Of a stretch of DNA of 64,000 bases, positions 8,388-17,393 are shown in pieces. Both the position numbers and the translations under genes were made by a program. The stretch comes from Mycolicibacterium tokaiense. Lineage in GTDB: Bacteria; Actinomycetota; Actinomycetes; Mycobacteriales; Mycobacteriaceae. The stretch's first letter is position 1. Each line of letters begins with the position of its first letter. A model generated the notes under the pieces. That model was not told where the DNA came from and did not search any database. It saw only the letters and a list, made by a program, of their open reading frames with translations. The DNA is taken from positions 4,836,001-4,900,000 of the forward strand of contig NZ_AP022600.1 in the NCBI RefSeq assembly GCF_010725885.1. Direction: 5' to 3'.

Positions 8388-10463
8388 TCAGAACCAGCCG
8401 GTGGCCGACGAGAGCTGACGTTCGAGCTCGTCGGTCATCGAGCGCACGTAGGTCGCCGAGAGGTGGTGTTCATCGTGATACACCAGCACGTTGCCCTCCA
8501 CCGCTCGGCACACCTCGGCGCTGCACACCGCATCGCTGAGGTCCAACAGGTGTAGGCCGGGATACCGATCCACATAGTCCAGGGCCGGGTTGCGGTCGTT
8601 GAGCGCCTCGCTGCGCGGCAGCCCGCACGAGTCGGCGTCACCGCCGGCGGCCAGGCAGTCCGGCGGGGAGAACAACACTCCGTCCCGGAACATCCACGGG
8701 GTGTCCCGCAACGCGAGCACCGGAATTCCGGCGTCCTCGAATCTGTCCCAGATGCCCAGATAGTTGTCCGGCACAAAGTCCCCGGGGGCGTCCGTATAGG
8801 GGCGGGTGGCCGTGGTGAACACGAAATCCGGCCGATCGGCGACCATCCGCGACATGGCCTCGTCGATCCACACCCGGCACTCGGGGTAAGGCTCCAGCGA
8901 ACCGGCGATGATGGGGACTTCAGCAGTGGTCAGCGGGCACCCCATCTTGAGGTACGTCGTGACGGTGAATCCGTGCCGACGGCCCAGTTCGTCCAGCGCA
9001 GTGATCCAGTGCTCGGAATGCGACCCCCCGGCCAGGGCGACGGTGCGCGTCGCTGACCGGTCGCCGTACTCGCACATCACCAATTCCGTGCTGAGGAAGT
9101 CGGAGACACACCCGTCGATGCTCGTCATGGGCAGGTCGTCACGCGCTTCCAGGACTGACGGCCGCATCGGCAGCTTGGCCACCCGGGCAGATTCGAGCAG
9201 CGCCCGCGCCCCCGGATAGTCCCGCGGCGGAAGGGCGGTCAGCTCGCTGCCACCGGCACGGACGGCCTCGACGTGGCCCCGCCACGCCACCGAGGCAACC
9301 ACCAGTCCCGCCGTCAAGGCCACCACCACGGTGGCCGCCGCGGCCGCAGGCCACCGCCACGCCATGGGACGGTTGCGTTCCCGCAGCGGTTCCTCCACCA
9401 ACCGCATGGTCACCCAGGCCAACGCGAGCGACACCGCGATCACCGCCGCCCCGTCGAGGAGCCCCGCGGATTCGCGATCGGTGTGGGCCAGCCAGAAGAT
9501 CAGCAGCGGCCAGTGCCACAGGTACAGCGCATACGCCAGACCGCCCAGGGTGACCATCGCCGGGGTGCCCAGCATCCGCAGCGGCCAGCCACCGGTCCGG
9601 TTCCCGTCACCACCGCCGGCCAGGACCACCAGCAGGGCCGCACCCACCGGCACCAGCGCCCAGCGCGCCGGATACTCCCGCACCCCGTCGATCAGCCAAC
9701 CGCAGAGCAGGATCGCGACCACCCCTGCTGACGCCGCCACCACCCTCAACCAGCCGGGCCAGCGCACCGCGGACACCACCGCCGCGGCCAGCACCCCCAC
9801 CAGAGGTTCCCAGGCCCGGGCGAAGGTGTCGTAGTAGGCGCTGGCCTGGTCCGTGGCGTGGGCCAGATTGGCGTAGACGAATGACGCCAGGGCCGCGCCG
9901 GCGACCACGGTGAGGATCATCGTGCGGCGGTGTCTGGCGGGCAGCGCGACACCGACGGCCATGACCGCGGCGACGACCACCAGCAGGGCCAGGAAGAACT
10001 GCCCCTGGACGGACATCGACCACAGGTGCTGCAGGGGGCTCACCGATTCCCCGGCCCGCAGGTAGTCGCTGGCGGTGTCGGCCAGCTGCCAGTTCTGGAA
10101 GTAGCCCAGGCTGGCGAGCGACTGCTCAGCGAAGGTCTCCCAGCGGGTCTGCGGCTGAATGGCCACGGTGAGCGCCGCGCAGGCTGCCAGCACCACTGCC
10201 AGGGCGGGCACCAGGCGTCGCACCAGTCTGCGCAGTTCGGTCAGCAGCGGCAGTTGTCCCCCGTCGGCCGCCAGCCTCAGCAGGCGACCGCCGAAGAAGA
10301 AGCCCGACAGCACCAGGAACACGTCCACGCCGCCGGAGACCCGGCCGAACCAGACGTGGAACACGACGACCAGCGCGATGGCCAGGCCTCGTAGGCCGTC
10401 CAGATCGCTGCGATACCGCCTAACCTCGGCGGGAGAGGTCACGTCCTGTGTCAGTGGGTGCAA
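8388..10463 (-). CDS. Membrane acyltransferase 3 fused to SGNH esterase-like domain (Rv1565c-type)
   Basis: The N-terminal half (about 15-390) is an acyltransferase-3 domain with roughly ten membrane helices and the motifs 'RSDLDGLRGLAIALVVVFH' and 'DVFLVLSGFFFGGRL'. The C-terminal half (about 430-690) is SGNH-like with 'VALAGGSHSEHW' and a final 'YHDEHHLSATYVRSM'. Such two-domain proteins O-acylate envelope sugars. It lies next to a RipD-type gene, the same pairing as Rv1565c-Rv1566c in M. tuberculosis, which supports a cell-wall role. The start is uncertain: TTG at 10463 has AGGA about 9 nt upstream, while GTG at 10442 gives a start just before the conserved region. Confidence 0.87.
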   Translation of the reverse strand: MHPLTQDVTSPAEVRRYRSDLDGLRGLAIALVVVFHVWFGRVSGGVDVFLVLSGFFFGGRLLRLAADGGQLPLLTELRRLVRRLVPALAVVLAACAALTVAIQPQTRWETFAEQSLASLGYFQNWQLADTASDYLRAGESVSPLQHLWSMSVQGQFFLALLVVVAAVMAVGVALPARHRRTMILTVVAGAALASFVYANLAHATDQASAYYDTFARAWEPLVGVLAAAVVSAVRWPGWLRVVAASAGVVAILLCGWLIDGVREYPARWALVPVGAALLVVLAGGGDGNRTGGWPLRMLGTPAMVTLGGLAYALYLWHWPLLIFWLAHTDRESAGLLDGAAVIAVSLALAWVTMRLVEEPLRERNRPMAWRWPAAAAATVVVALTAGLVVASVAWRGHVEAVRAGGSELTALPPRDYPGARALLESARVAKLPMRPSVLEARDDLPMTSIDGCVSDFLSTELVMCEYGDRSATRTVALAGGSHSEHWITALDELGRRHGFTVTTYLKMGCPLTTAEVPIIAGSLEPYPECRVWIDEAMSRMVADRPDFVFTTATRPYTDAPGDFVPDNYLGIWDRFEDAGIPVLALRDTPWMFRDGVLFSPPDCLAAGGDADSCGLPRSEALNDRNPALDYVDRYPGLHLLDLSDAVCSAEVCRAVEGNVLVYHDEHHLSATYVRSMTDELERQLSSATGWF

Positions 10464-10501
10464 AACTCATCGATCCTGCACCGTGTCGCAGGCCCTTTCC
10501 G

Positions 10502-11140
10502 TCAGCCGATGATACGGCCCAGGTACGGCGTCATATCCGCGGTGCGTACCGGTGACACCGCCACGCCCTTGTCACCGACCTCGACCATCTGGCCGTTGCC
10601 GATGAACAGGGCCACGCTCTGGGTACCCTCGGGGCCGTAGAACAGCAGGTCGCCGGGCAGAGCCTGGGCCGGCAGCACCTTGCGCACAGCCTGGTACTGC
10701 TCGCCGGAGGACCGCGGCATTGTGATGCCCACTCCACCGAAGGCGTAGACGATCAGGCCGGAGGCGTCGAAGCCCACGACGTCCGGAACCGTGGGGGCCG
10801 ACGGGGCCACCGGCGCGGTGGTGGGCGCAAGGGTCAATCCACCCAGTGTCGGCGGCACGGTGATCGCAGGGGCCGGAGCGGCCGCGTCGGTGACGGCCGC
10901 GGCGGCCGGGCGCGGTTCGCCCTTGGTGGGTCCCTGGGCGTTGCCGCCGCCGTAGGTGAACGGGACGCCGCGCGCAGCCATGGCCCGCGAGATGACCACG
11001 TTGATGGCCTGCAGCTGTTCGGGGGTGCGGCCGAATGGGTCCGCGGTTGCTGTTCCGGCGCCGAAGCCGATCCCGACCGACGCCATCAAGACAGCCAAGC
11101 TGCACACGATCGCGTAGAGGCGCCTGCTCATCTCACCCAT
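10502..11140 (-). CDS. ripD: RipD-like secreted NlpC/P60 protein lacking the catalytic cysteine
   Basis: A signal peptide (about 1-32, ending 'AGTATADPF') precedes an NlpC/P60 domain at about 40-212. The usual nucleophile motif D-C-S-G is replaced by 'GFDASGLIVYAF', and the usual catalytic His site by Ser in 'GTQSVALFIGNGQMVEVG'. Both changes are the hallmark of RipD (Rv1566c), which binds peptidoglycan without cutting it. An Ala/Pro/Thr-rich insertion (about 65-115) separates the first helix from the core. It starts at the ATG at 11140 (a second ATG is at 11131) and sits upstream of the acyltransferase on the same strand. Confidence 0.85.
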   Translation of the reverse strand: MGEMSRRLYAIVCSLAVLMASVGIGFGAGTATADPFGRTPEQLQAINVVISRAMAARGVPFTYGGGNAQGPTKGEPRPAAAAVTDAAAPAPAITVPPTLGGLTLAPTTAPVAPSAPTVPDVVGFDASGLIVYAFGGVGITMPRSSGEQYQAVRKVLPAQALPGDLLFYGPEGTQSVALFIGNGQMVEVGDKGVAVSPVRTADMTPYLGRIIG

Positions 11141-11264
11141 TTCGCCATGGGTCCACCACCCCGCGGGCGGACCACTGTGCCTCTACTTGTACAGCGAAAT
11201 CCGCCCGCGGCTCCAATTGGCGCACGGCACAACGTCAATGAGATGCCGTACCGTGACCGAACGG

Positions 11265-11759
11265 TTACGACAGAGCGGCCAGGGCGGCGTCGTAGTCGGG
11301 TTCCTGTGCGATCTCGGGCACCAGTTCGGTGTAGGCCACCGTGCCGTCGGCGTTGATCACCACGATGGCGCGGCCCAGCAGACCCGCCATGGGGCCGTCG
11401 GCGATGGTGATGCCGTAGTCGGCGCCGAAGCTGTCGCGAAAGCCCGAGCCGGTGGTCACGTTCTCGATGCCCTCGGCGCCGCAGAACCGCTTCTGTGCGA
11501 AGGGCAGATCGTTGGACACGTTCAGCACGGCGACACCACTGGCTGCGGCGCGCTCGTTGAAGGTCCGCACGCTGGTGGCGCACACCGGGGTGTCCACGGA
11601 CGGAAAGATGTTGAGCAGCAGCGGTTTGCCCGAGAACTGATCACTGCCGACGGTTCCGAGATCGGTTCCGGTGAGGGTGAACGCCGGCGCCGTGGACCCG
11701 ACGGCGGGCAGCTCTCCGACAGTGTTGATGGGGTTTCCCTTGAGCGTTATCTGTGCCAT
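11265..11759 (-). CDS. tpx: Thiol peroxidase Tpx (atypical 2-Cys peroxiredoxin)
   Basis: The 164-residue cytosolic peroxiredoxin reduces hydrogen peroxide and organic peroxides with thioredoxin as electron donor. The peroxidatic Cys is in 'FPSVDTPVCATSVRTFNE' (about Cys60) and the resolving Cys in 'KRFCGAEGIENVTT' (about Cys93), the Tpx spacing. The beginning 'MAQITLKGNPINTVGELP' is typical for mycobacterial Tpx. The frame stays open far upstream, but the ATG at 11759 is clearly the family start. It is transcribed toward the ripD-like gene. Confidence 0.95.
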   Translation of the reverse strand: MAQITLKGNPINTVGELPAVGSTAPAFTLTGTDLGTVGSDQFSGKPLLLNIFPSVDTPVCATSVRTFNERAAASGVAVLNVSNDLPFAQKRFCGAEGIENVTTGSGFRDSFGADYGITIADGPMAGLLGRAIVVINADGTVAYTELVPEIAQEPDYDAALAALS

Positions 11760-11807
11760 GGGGCTATAAGTTACCGGCGTCCTGACGAGCCGTCCTACGC
11801 TGGGCTG

Positions 11808-12236
11808 GTGCAGGTGCTCTCCATCCACATCGCCAAGGCCCGCAGGCTGCCGGCCCGTCCGGTGGACTCGGTGTTCGCCGAAGAGGGCAAGGGCCTGGTG
11901 GGTGATCGTTACCACGGCACCCGGCACCGGCACGTCACCATCCAGTCCCAGCAGCGCCTCGATGAAGCCGCCGCTGACCTGGGCCACGGCTTCGACCCCG
12001 GAGCCACCCGGCGCAACATCACCGTCGACGCCGGGGACATCCCCACCGCACCCGGGACCCGGCTGCACATCGGTGACGTCGAACTCGAGGTGGTCCGGGT
12101 GGCGGCGCCGTGCCGTCTGCTCGACGACGACATCGGACCCGGCGCGGCGGCGGCGTTGCGCCGACGGGGCGGCTCGGTCTTCCGCATTCTGCGTTCGGGC
12201 ACCATCAGTGTCGGAGACGCCGTTCTGCCCGCTTAG
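11808..12236 (+). CDS. MOSC domain protein
   Basis: A compact 142-residue MOSC domain, starting with GTG at 11808 ('VQVLSIHIAKARRLPARP'). Conserved features are 'EGKGLVGDRYHG' (about 26-37), 'ATRRNITVD' (about 67-75) and the probable sulfur- or metal-carrying Cys in 'VAAPCRLLDDD' (about 99-109). MOSC proteins bind molybdenum cofactor or carry sulfur; the substrate is unknown here. It diverges from tpx by about 50 bp and its last codon overlaps the convergent P450 gene by 4 nt. A second, longer MOSC protein is encoded at 24122. Confidence 0.82.
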   Translation: MQVLSIHIAKARRLPARPVDSVFAEEGKGLVGDRYHGTRHRHVTIQSQQRLDEAAADLGHGFDPGATRRNITVDAGDIPTAPGTRLHIGDVELEVVRVAAPCRLLDDDIGPGAAAALRRRGGSVFRILRSGTISVGDAVLPA

Positions 12237-13483
12237 AGGTCCACCGGCAGTTCGGCCAGCCCGCGCAGCGTGACGTTGGGCTTGTACACCGGCTCTGCCC
12301 CCAGCCGCGCGCCGGGGAAACGCGCCGTCACCGCCGACAGGGCCGCGGCGGCTTCGAGGCGGACCAGCGGCGCCCCCAGGCAGAAATGTGTGCCCCGGCC
12401 GAAAGCCAAGTGTCGGATTGTCTTTCGATCCGGATCGAACTCGTCGGGCCGCTCGTTGGCCGACGGGTCACGGTGGGCCGCGGCCAGCAGCACGATCATG
12501 GTGTCCCCTTGTGGTACCCGCGTACCACCGATCACCATCTCCTCGGCCGCGATGCGGCCCAGCAGCTGTGCGGGGGCGTCATAGCGCAGGGACTCCTCGA
12601 TGACCTTGCCCACGCGACTGCGGTCTGCGCCCAGGGCCGCCCACTGCCGGGGATGGCGCAGCATCGCCAGGACGGCGTGAGCGATCAGGCTGACGGTGGA
12701 TTCGTGGCCGGCGATGAGCAGCAGGTTGCAGGTCGAGATGATCTCGTCCTCGGTCAGCTGGTCCCCGGTCTCCTCGACCGCGATGAGCGCAGAGATCAGG
12801 TCGTCACCCGGGTGGCCGCGGCGGCGTTCGATGAGGTCGCGGAAGTACCGGCGCAGCCACTTGCCTGCCTCGATGCGTTGGTCGAAACCGTCCGGCACGG
12901 CGCCGGTGGCCGCCAGGAACGGGTCGACGGTCTGGCCGAGCAGAGTCGAGGCGCGTCCGAACTGCGGCTCGTCTTCAACCGGGACCCCGAGCAGCCGGCA
13001 GATCACCCCGACCGCCAGCGGGTAGGCCAGGTCGGCCACCGCATCGAAGTGGCCACGCCGCTGCGCGGCGTCCAGCAAGTCGTCGACCATGGCCGCGATG
13101 TCGGGAGCCAGCTCGTTGACCACTTTGGGGACGAAGGCCTTGCTCACCAGGGTGCGCAATCGGGTGTGGTCCGGCGGATCCAGGAAGAGGAACGCCGGGG
13201 CGCGACGGCGGTCCACCAGGCCGGCCAGACCGAAGGGCCGCGGGGCTTCCCCCGCGGCGATCTGCCGCTGTGCCAGTGTCGATTTGAGGCGGTCGCTGGC
13301 GGAGGCCGGATGCCGCAGCACCGCATCGCAGTCGGCGAAGGAGGTGAAGACGGTGAGACTGACCTCCGGTATCTGGACCGGGCCGTGTTCGCGCAGGGCG
13401 TGGAAGTGCGGATAGGGATCGAGTCGGTTCGACGGTGAGAGGGCCGCTCCCAGCAACGCATGCGATTCGGTCACGGTCACCAT
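12233..13483 (-). CDS. Cytochrome P450 (soluble class I bacterial type)
   Basis: The 416-residue P450 has all core elements: I-helix oxygen-binding 'LLIAGHESTVS' (about 242-252), the ExxR motif in 'EESLRYDAPAQLLGR', and the heme loop 'FGRGTHFCLGAPLVRLEA' with Cys at about 361. There is no membrane anchor, so it is a soluble enzyme fed by ferredoxin. It does not match the well-known mycobacterial families I can recall as closely as the three P450s at 50-58 kb do. It is followed upstream by the gene at 13488 with a 4-nt gap, so the two are probably co-transcribed. Substrate unknown. Confidence 0.9.
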   Translation of the reverse strand: MVTVTESHALLGAALSPSNRLDPYPHFHALREHGPVQIPEVSLTVFTSFADCDAVLRHPASASDRLKSTLAQRQIAAGEAPRPFGLAGLVDRRRAPAFLFLDPPDHTRLRTLVSKAFVPKVVNELAPDIAAMVDDLLDAAQRRGHFDAVADLAYPLAVGVICRLLGVPVEDEPQFGRASTLLGQTVDPFLAATGAVPDGFDQRIEAGKWLRRYFRDLIERRRGHPGDDLISALIAVEETGDQLTEDEIISTCNLLLIAGHESTVSLIAHAVLAMLRHPRQWAALGADRSRVGKVIEESLRYDAPAQLLGRIAAEEMVIGGTRVPQGDTMIVLLAAAHRDPSANERPDEFDPDRKTIRHLAFGRGTHFCLGAPLVRLEAAAALSAVTARFPGARLGAEPVYKPNVTLRGLAELPVDL

Positions 13484-13487
13484 GGAC

Positions 13488-14408
13488 TCATTGTGCAGAA
13501 TGCGACGGCCGCAACGGAATGAACACGGATTCCAGGACGGCGGACCGTCCCGCGCGCGCAGCGGTCCGACGCGACGCCGTGTTCAGCCGGTCGATGGTCC
13601 CCACCAGCAATCTCCGCGGGTCGACGCCGGGCAGTCTGCCCCACGCTGCCTGCGCGGACGCGGCCAGGTGGCGACCCCGGTGCGTAGTGAGAATCACTTC
13701 TTCCTGGATCTCGTAACCATCGATCCACAGCACCTCACCCGGCGCGACGGCGAGCGCGCCCACCGGCATGTCGTCGACGGTGATTGCGTGCACGGTGTTG
13801 TCCCGGTGCCAGCGGCGCACGTCGTCGGGATCGGCGGCGCGCAGGTTTCGGGCGAGTTGCGGGTCCTGCTCTGCAAGCGCCGCGTAGCGTGCGATCACCA
13901 AGTCGACGGCCTCCTCTGCATCGCCGAAGGCGGTCAGGCCGACGCGGCCGTCGGGTGCGGTCAGTCGCGCACACGGCGCCGCGAATACCGTGTCGTCGAC
14001 GACGGTGCCCGGCAGCGGCCGCACCCCGGGCAGGTCGTGCAGCCGGGCCCAGCGCACGTCGAAGGTCCGCCACTCCCGGCGCACGCAGTCGGCCAGCGCG
14101 GCGACGTCGGTGAAGTCGTGACAGATCACGTCGACGAACGGGCGGCCGATGTCGCGGCCGTAGAATCGGATGCCACCCATCATCACGCCCGCCGACGTGG
14201 TGACGATGCGGTGGGCGTAATCGCCCTCGACCACGCCGGGCAGCTTGATGTGGGCGCTGAACTCGCGGTCGAAGTCAGCGTTGCCCACGCGGTGAAACTC
14301 CCCCGCCAACCACTGAGTCACGCGGGCAAAACCCTTGTCGCCGAAGAGGTTTGCGGCACACATCAGATGCCCGGCCAGCGAGGGCCACCGTGCCGGATCG
14401 CCGCCCAT
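13488..14408 (-). CDS. Uncharacterised protein with GNAT-like C-terminal region
   Basis: The 306-residue protein has no signal peptide. Residues about 205-300 look like the core of a GNAT acetyltransferase: strands around 'ALAVAPGEVLWIDGYEI' and 'EEVILTTHRGRHLAASAQAA' (an acetyl-CoA-loop-like stretch), then 'LNTASRRTAARAGRSA', which resembles the late helix of the fold. The N-terminal 190 residues are unfamiliar, with 'VVEGDYAHRIVTTSAGVMMG' and several conserved-looking aromatic positions. It is upstream of, and probably co-transcribed with, the P450 gene, and diverges from tenA with about 33 bp between starts. Function not assigned. Confidence 0.6.
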   Translation of the reverse strand: MGGDPARWPSLAGHLMCAANLFGDKGFARVTQWLAGEFHRVGNADFDREFSAHIKLPGVVEGDYAHRIVTTSAGVMMGGIRFYGRDIGRPFVDVICHDFTDVAALADCVRREWRTFDVRWARLHDLPGVRPLPGTVVDDTVFAAPCARLTAPDGRVGLTAFGDAEEAVDLVIARYAALAEQDPQLARNLRAADPDDVRRWHRDNTVHAITVDDMPVGALAVAPGEVLWIDGYEIQEEVILTTHRGRHLAASAQAAWGRLPGVDPRRLLVGTIDRLNTASRRTAARAGRSAVLESVFIPLRPSHSAQ

Positions 14409-14441
14409 CCCCCGACCTTACCGTGGGCTAGAGTGGCCCCG

Positions 14442-15122
14442 GTGACAACACCGAGCGCCGATCCGTGGTCCACGCAGCTGTGGCAGGAGATCACCCCGAT
14501 CTTCGAGGCCATCGTCGCGCATCCGTTCATCACCGGCCTGACCGATGGCTCGTTGGAGGCCGACGTCTTCGCCCACTATGTGGCTCAGGACGTGCACTAC
14601 CTCCGGGAGTACGCGCGCACGCTTGCGTTGATCGGGGCCAGGTGCCCCACGCTGGCCGACACCGCGATGTTCGCCAAACATGCCGCCGGCGTGGTGGACG
14701 ACGAGCTGGCCCTGCACGCGTCCCTGCTGCCGGAGCTGGGGCTGGACCCGGCCGACATCGCTGCCACGCCAGTGGCACCCACCACGGTCGCCTACACCAG
14801 CTACCTGCTCTCCACCACCTACTCGGGCAGTTTCGTCGACGGCCTGGCGGCCATCCTGCCCTGCTATTGGATCTATCTCGAGGTGGGCCGCCATCTGGTG
14901 ACGAAGGGTTCACCGGACCCCCGGTTCCAGCGCTGGATCGACACCTACTCCGGCGACGAGTTCGCCGCCGCCGTGGCCGAGGTGATCGCCCTCGCCGACC
15001 GGGTGGGTCCGACGCTGGACCCCGAGGCGCAGGTTCAGGCCCGGATGCACTTCACCACCACGGCACGGTACGAGTGGATGTTCTTCGACGCGGCGTTTCG
15101 CCGTGAGAACTGGCCCGTCTGA
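14442..15122 (+). CDS. tenA: TenA-family aminopyrimidine aminohydrolase (thiaminase II)
   Basis: The 226-residue all-helical protein acts in thiamin salvage, hydrolysing aminopyrimidines from degraded thiamin. The diagnostic 'VFAHYVAQDVHYLREYAR' (about 41-58), the active-site Cys in 'AILPCYWIYLEVG' (about Cys140) and the closing 'TTARYEWMFFDAAFRREN' with the catalytic Glu are all present. The GTG at 14442 begins the conserved region; the reading frame is open much further upstream but antisense to the neighbour. No other thiamin genes are nearby. Confidence 0.9.
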   Translation: MTTPSADPWSTQLWQEITPIFEAIVAHPFITGLTDGSLEADVFAHYVAQDVHYLREYARTLALIGARCPTLADTAMFAKHAAGVVDDELALHASLLPELGLDPADIAATPVAPTTVAYTSYLLSTTYSGSFVDGLAAILPCYWIYLEVGRHLVTKGSPDPRFQRWIDTYSGDEFAAAVAEVIALADRVGPTLDPEAQVQARMHFTTTARYEWMFFDAAFRRENWPV

Positions 15123-15205
15123 CAGTCTTTCAGATCGTGACCCGGGGACGGCGCGGTTGCGTAGGCTCAGGCACACGGGGTGAGCCGTAGTTCGCGGGGT
15201 GGAAC

Positions 15206-16864
15206 ATGACCGAGATGCCGCAGTGGCGCCATCGCCGTGATGTCCGCGCCTCTGCGTCCTCTCCCGACCACGCGCTGTTCCCGGCGATGTCGGAGCTGCT
15301 GGATGGCGCCGGTACCGAGCGGGTGGATGTCCTGAGGTCGCTGCTGCACATGTCCCAGGCGGTGCTGTGCGCGCGGTACTTCGACGAGGTACTGGAAGTC
15401 GTTGCGCACCACACCCTGTCGGTCCTGGATGCGGCGTCGGTGTCGATCAGCCGCTGGGAACGCGACGAAAACGCGCTGCGCACCCTGATCAACGCCGGCA
15501 AACTCGGCCCGGGCGAAGAACCGTGGCCGGAGAACGAAACATATCCGGTGGATGTCGATCGCCGCATCATGCAGCTGCTGCGCCAGGGGCTGCCCTACGT
15601 CCATTCCATCGACGATCCATCCCCGGATCCCCGCTCGGTGCTGTGGACCGTCCAGAAGGAGAGCGAGCTGGCCGTTCCGGTGATGTACAACGACGCCATG
15701 TGGGGCGAGCTGTGGGTCAGCGGCACCGACGGCAGGCGTTTCGGCGCCGATGACGTCCAGCTGCTGCAGGCCATCGCCGCGCACATGGCCGTGGCTGTCG
15801 GCCGGTCCCAGCTGTTCAGCACGGTCTGGCGGCAGGCGTTCGAAGACCCCCTCACCGGGCTTGCCAACCGGCGCGGCCTCGATCAGGCGTTCGCCGACAT
15901 GACCGTCGAGGAGGTCCGGCCGGCATTGCTGGTGTGCGACCTGGACGGTTTCAAGGAGGTCAACGACCAGCGCGGGCACCCCGCCGGTGATGCGCTGCTG
16001 CGCACCGTCGCCGACGCATTGGCAGCCACCGCCTCGGCCATCCCCGGTTCCGTGGTGGCCCGACTCGGCGGTGACGAGTTCTGCGTGGTGTTGCCCCGCT
16101 GCGGACTCCAGGACGCCGAGAACTTCGCCGTCGGCGCCACCCGCGCGATCATCGAGTATGCGGGCGAGCCGATCTCATTGAGCTGGGGCGCCGCAGTCAG
16201 CGGAACGTCGGTGGCCGACGGGCCTGCACTGGTGGCGGCGGCGGACGCAGCCCTGCTGCAGTCCAAACGGCTGGGGCCGGGCCGGTTCAGCACCGGGATC
16301 GCCGACGACAACCCGGTACCCGCAGCGGGGGTTCGGCAACGCGGTGTCCTGCCGGCGCTGACCGTCGACCTGGTGGCACACGTCACCGGCCTGCTGGACC
16401 GCTACCCACCGCGGACACCCGCCCAGGCTCTGCAGATCCTGGCCGTGCAGGTGTGCAATGTCGCCGGCGCGGCGGCCTGGTCGCTGTCGATGGTGACGGA
16501 GGACGGTCAGGGCATCCGCGCGTATCGCGGGGTGGAGAGCGCCCGCGACGGGGTGTCCGGGTTACGGGTGCTGGCCGCGCCACAGGACACCGTGTTCGCG
16601 CTGGCCGACTACCCGGCCACGGCACGGGCGCTGACCACCGGCGTGCCGTTCCTGGCGTCGGTCGACCTCACGGAGTCGGATCCGGCGGAGGTCGCGCTGC
16701 TCGAGGAACTCGGCTACCGCGCGGTGCTGGTGGCCACGGCCGACGACGGCGCCACCCGCTACATCGTCGAGATCTACTCCGATACCGGCCACACCGAACT
16801 GGCGGCCATCATGGCGCAGGTGCGGGTGCTCGCGGCGTACTGCTGCGCCCCGCGGCGGCCGTGA
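15206..16864 (+). CDS. Diguanylate cyclase, GAF-GGDEF-GAF-like, without an I-site
   Basis: The 552-residue soluble sensor enzyme starts with a GAF-like domain (about 45-195), followed by a GGDEF domain (about 205-375) with 'DPLTGLANRRGLDQAF' and an intact active-site 'ARLGGDEFCVVLPRCG' (about 286-301). It should make c-di-GMP from two GTP. The inhibitory RxxD normally found a few residues before GGDEF is absent ('IPGSVVARLGGDEF'). A second C-terminal GAF-like region (about 390-550) replaces the EAL domain of the M. tuberculosis homologue. The ATG at 15206 is chosen. It stands alone between tenA and the convergent SRPBCC gene. Confidence 0.85.
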   Translation: MTEMPQWRHRRDVRASASSPDHALFPAMSELLDGAGTERVDVLRSLLHMSQAVLCARYFDEVLEVVAHHTLSVLDAASVSISRWERDENALRTLINAGKLGPGEEPWPENETYPVDVDRRIMQLLRQGLPYVHSIDDPSPDPRSVLWTVQKESELAVPVMYNDAMWGELWVSGTDGRRFGADDVQLLQAIAAHMAVAVGRSQLFSTVWRQAFEDPLTGLANRRGLDQAFADMTVEEVRPALLVCDLDGFKEVNDQRGHPAGDALLRTVADALAATASAIPGSVVARLGGDEFCVVLPRCGLQDAENFAVGATRAIIEYAGEPISLSWGAAVSGTSVADGPALVAAADAALLQSKRLGPGRFSTGIADDNPVPAAGVRQRGVLPALTVDLVAHVTGLLDRYPPRTPAQALQILAVQVCNVAGAAAWSLSMVTEDGQGIRAYRGVESARDGVSGLRVLAAPQDTVFALADYPATARALTTGVPFLASVDLTESDPAEVALLEELGYRAVLVATADDGATRYIVEIYSDTGHTELAAIMAQVRVLAAYCCAPRRP

Positions 16865-16868
16865 CGGC

Positions 16869-17300
16869 CTACGCGTAGAGCTTCTCGAACTGCTGCACCG
16901 AACGCTCGATGTCCCCTTTGACCGCGCGCGCGGCCACCGCGCCGATGGGACCGAACAGCGGTGGGCCGCCGAGGTCGAGGGTCACGGCGAACGCGCATCC
17001 GTTCGCGGTCGGCGTCACCTTCATGGCGAGCCCGTACCTGGTGCCCCCGACTCCCGAGCCGATGACCTCGAGTTGTGAAGGTGGGTCGAACCGTTTGACC
17101 GTCCAGGTGACGCGATTGCGCATCCCCTTGGCGCCTGCCACCCCGACAATCCTTGTGCCTACGGTGATCTCGTCGGGCAGGTCGCTGCGCCACCCCTCGT
17201 GCATCACCAGCCAGTCCCCCAGGGAACCGAGATCGGAGGCGTGCGCCCAGGCGTCGTCGGGGCTCAGGGACAGCTCCCGGGTGAGCTGGAGTTTGGCCAT
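16869..17300 (-). CDS. SRPBCC / polyketide-cyclase-like protein
   Basis: The 143-residue START-like fold protein begins 'MAKLQLTRELSLSPDDAWAH' and ends 'VKGDIERSVQQFEKLY'. The central 'NRVTWTVKRFDPPSQLEV' and 'GLAMKVTPTANGCAFAV' strands line a hydrophobic pocket in this family, suggesting lipid or small-ligand binding. Mycobacteria have several such proteins of unknown ligand. The ATG at 17300 is chosen. It diverges from furA with about 93 bp between starts, a region that carries the furA promoter. Confidence 0.75.
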   Translation of the reverse strand: MAKLQLTRELSLSPDDAWAHASDLGSLGDWLVMHEGWRSDLPDEITVGTRIVGVAGAKGMRNRVTWTVKRFDPPSQLEVIGSGVGGTRYGLAMKVTPTANGCAFAVTLDLGGPPLFGPIGAVAARAVKGDIERSVQQFEKLYA

Positions 17301-17357
17301 GGCCCGAATGATAACGGGTGCTACCACAGCCCTTTTCAGATTGGTGGCGGCCAAGTC

Positions 17358-17393
17358 TTGACTCATTCCAGAAAAGCGGGCAGGGTGGCGGAT
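17358..17393 (+). promoter_or_regulatory. furA promoter / FurA operator region
   Basis: TTGACT (17358-17363) is followed by an AT-richer CATTCCAGAAAAG, very like the autoregulated mycobacterial furA promoter as I recall it, where FurA binds the AT-rich stretch and transcription begins at or next to the start codon. The spacing to the GTG at 17394 fits a nearly leaderless transcript. Confidence 0.6.

Noticed and set aside
12110..13438. Long open frame antisense to the P450 gene
   Set aside because: It mirrors the coding strand of a clear P450; its composition (Arg/Gly/His-rich) is that of a high-GC shadow frame with no domain.
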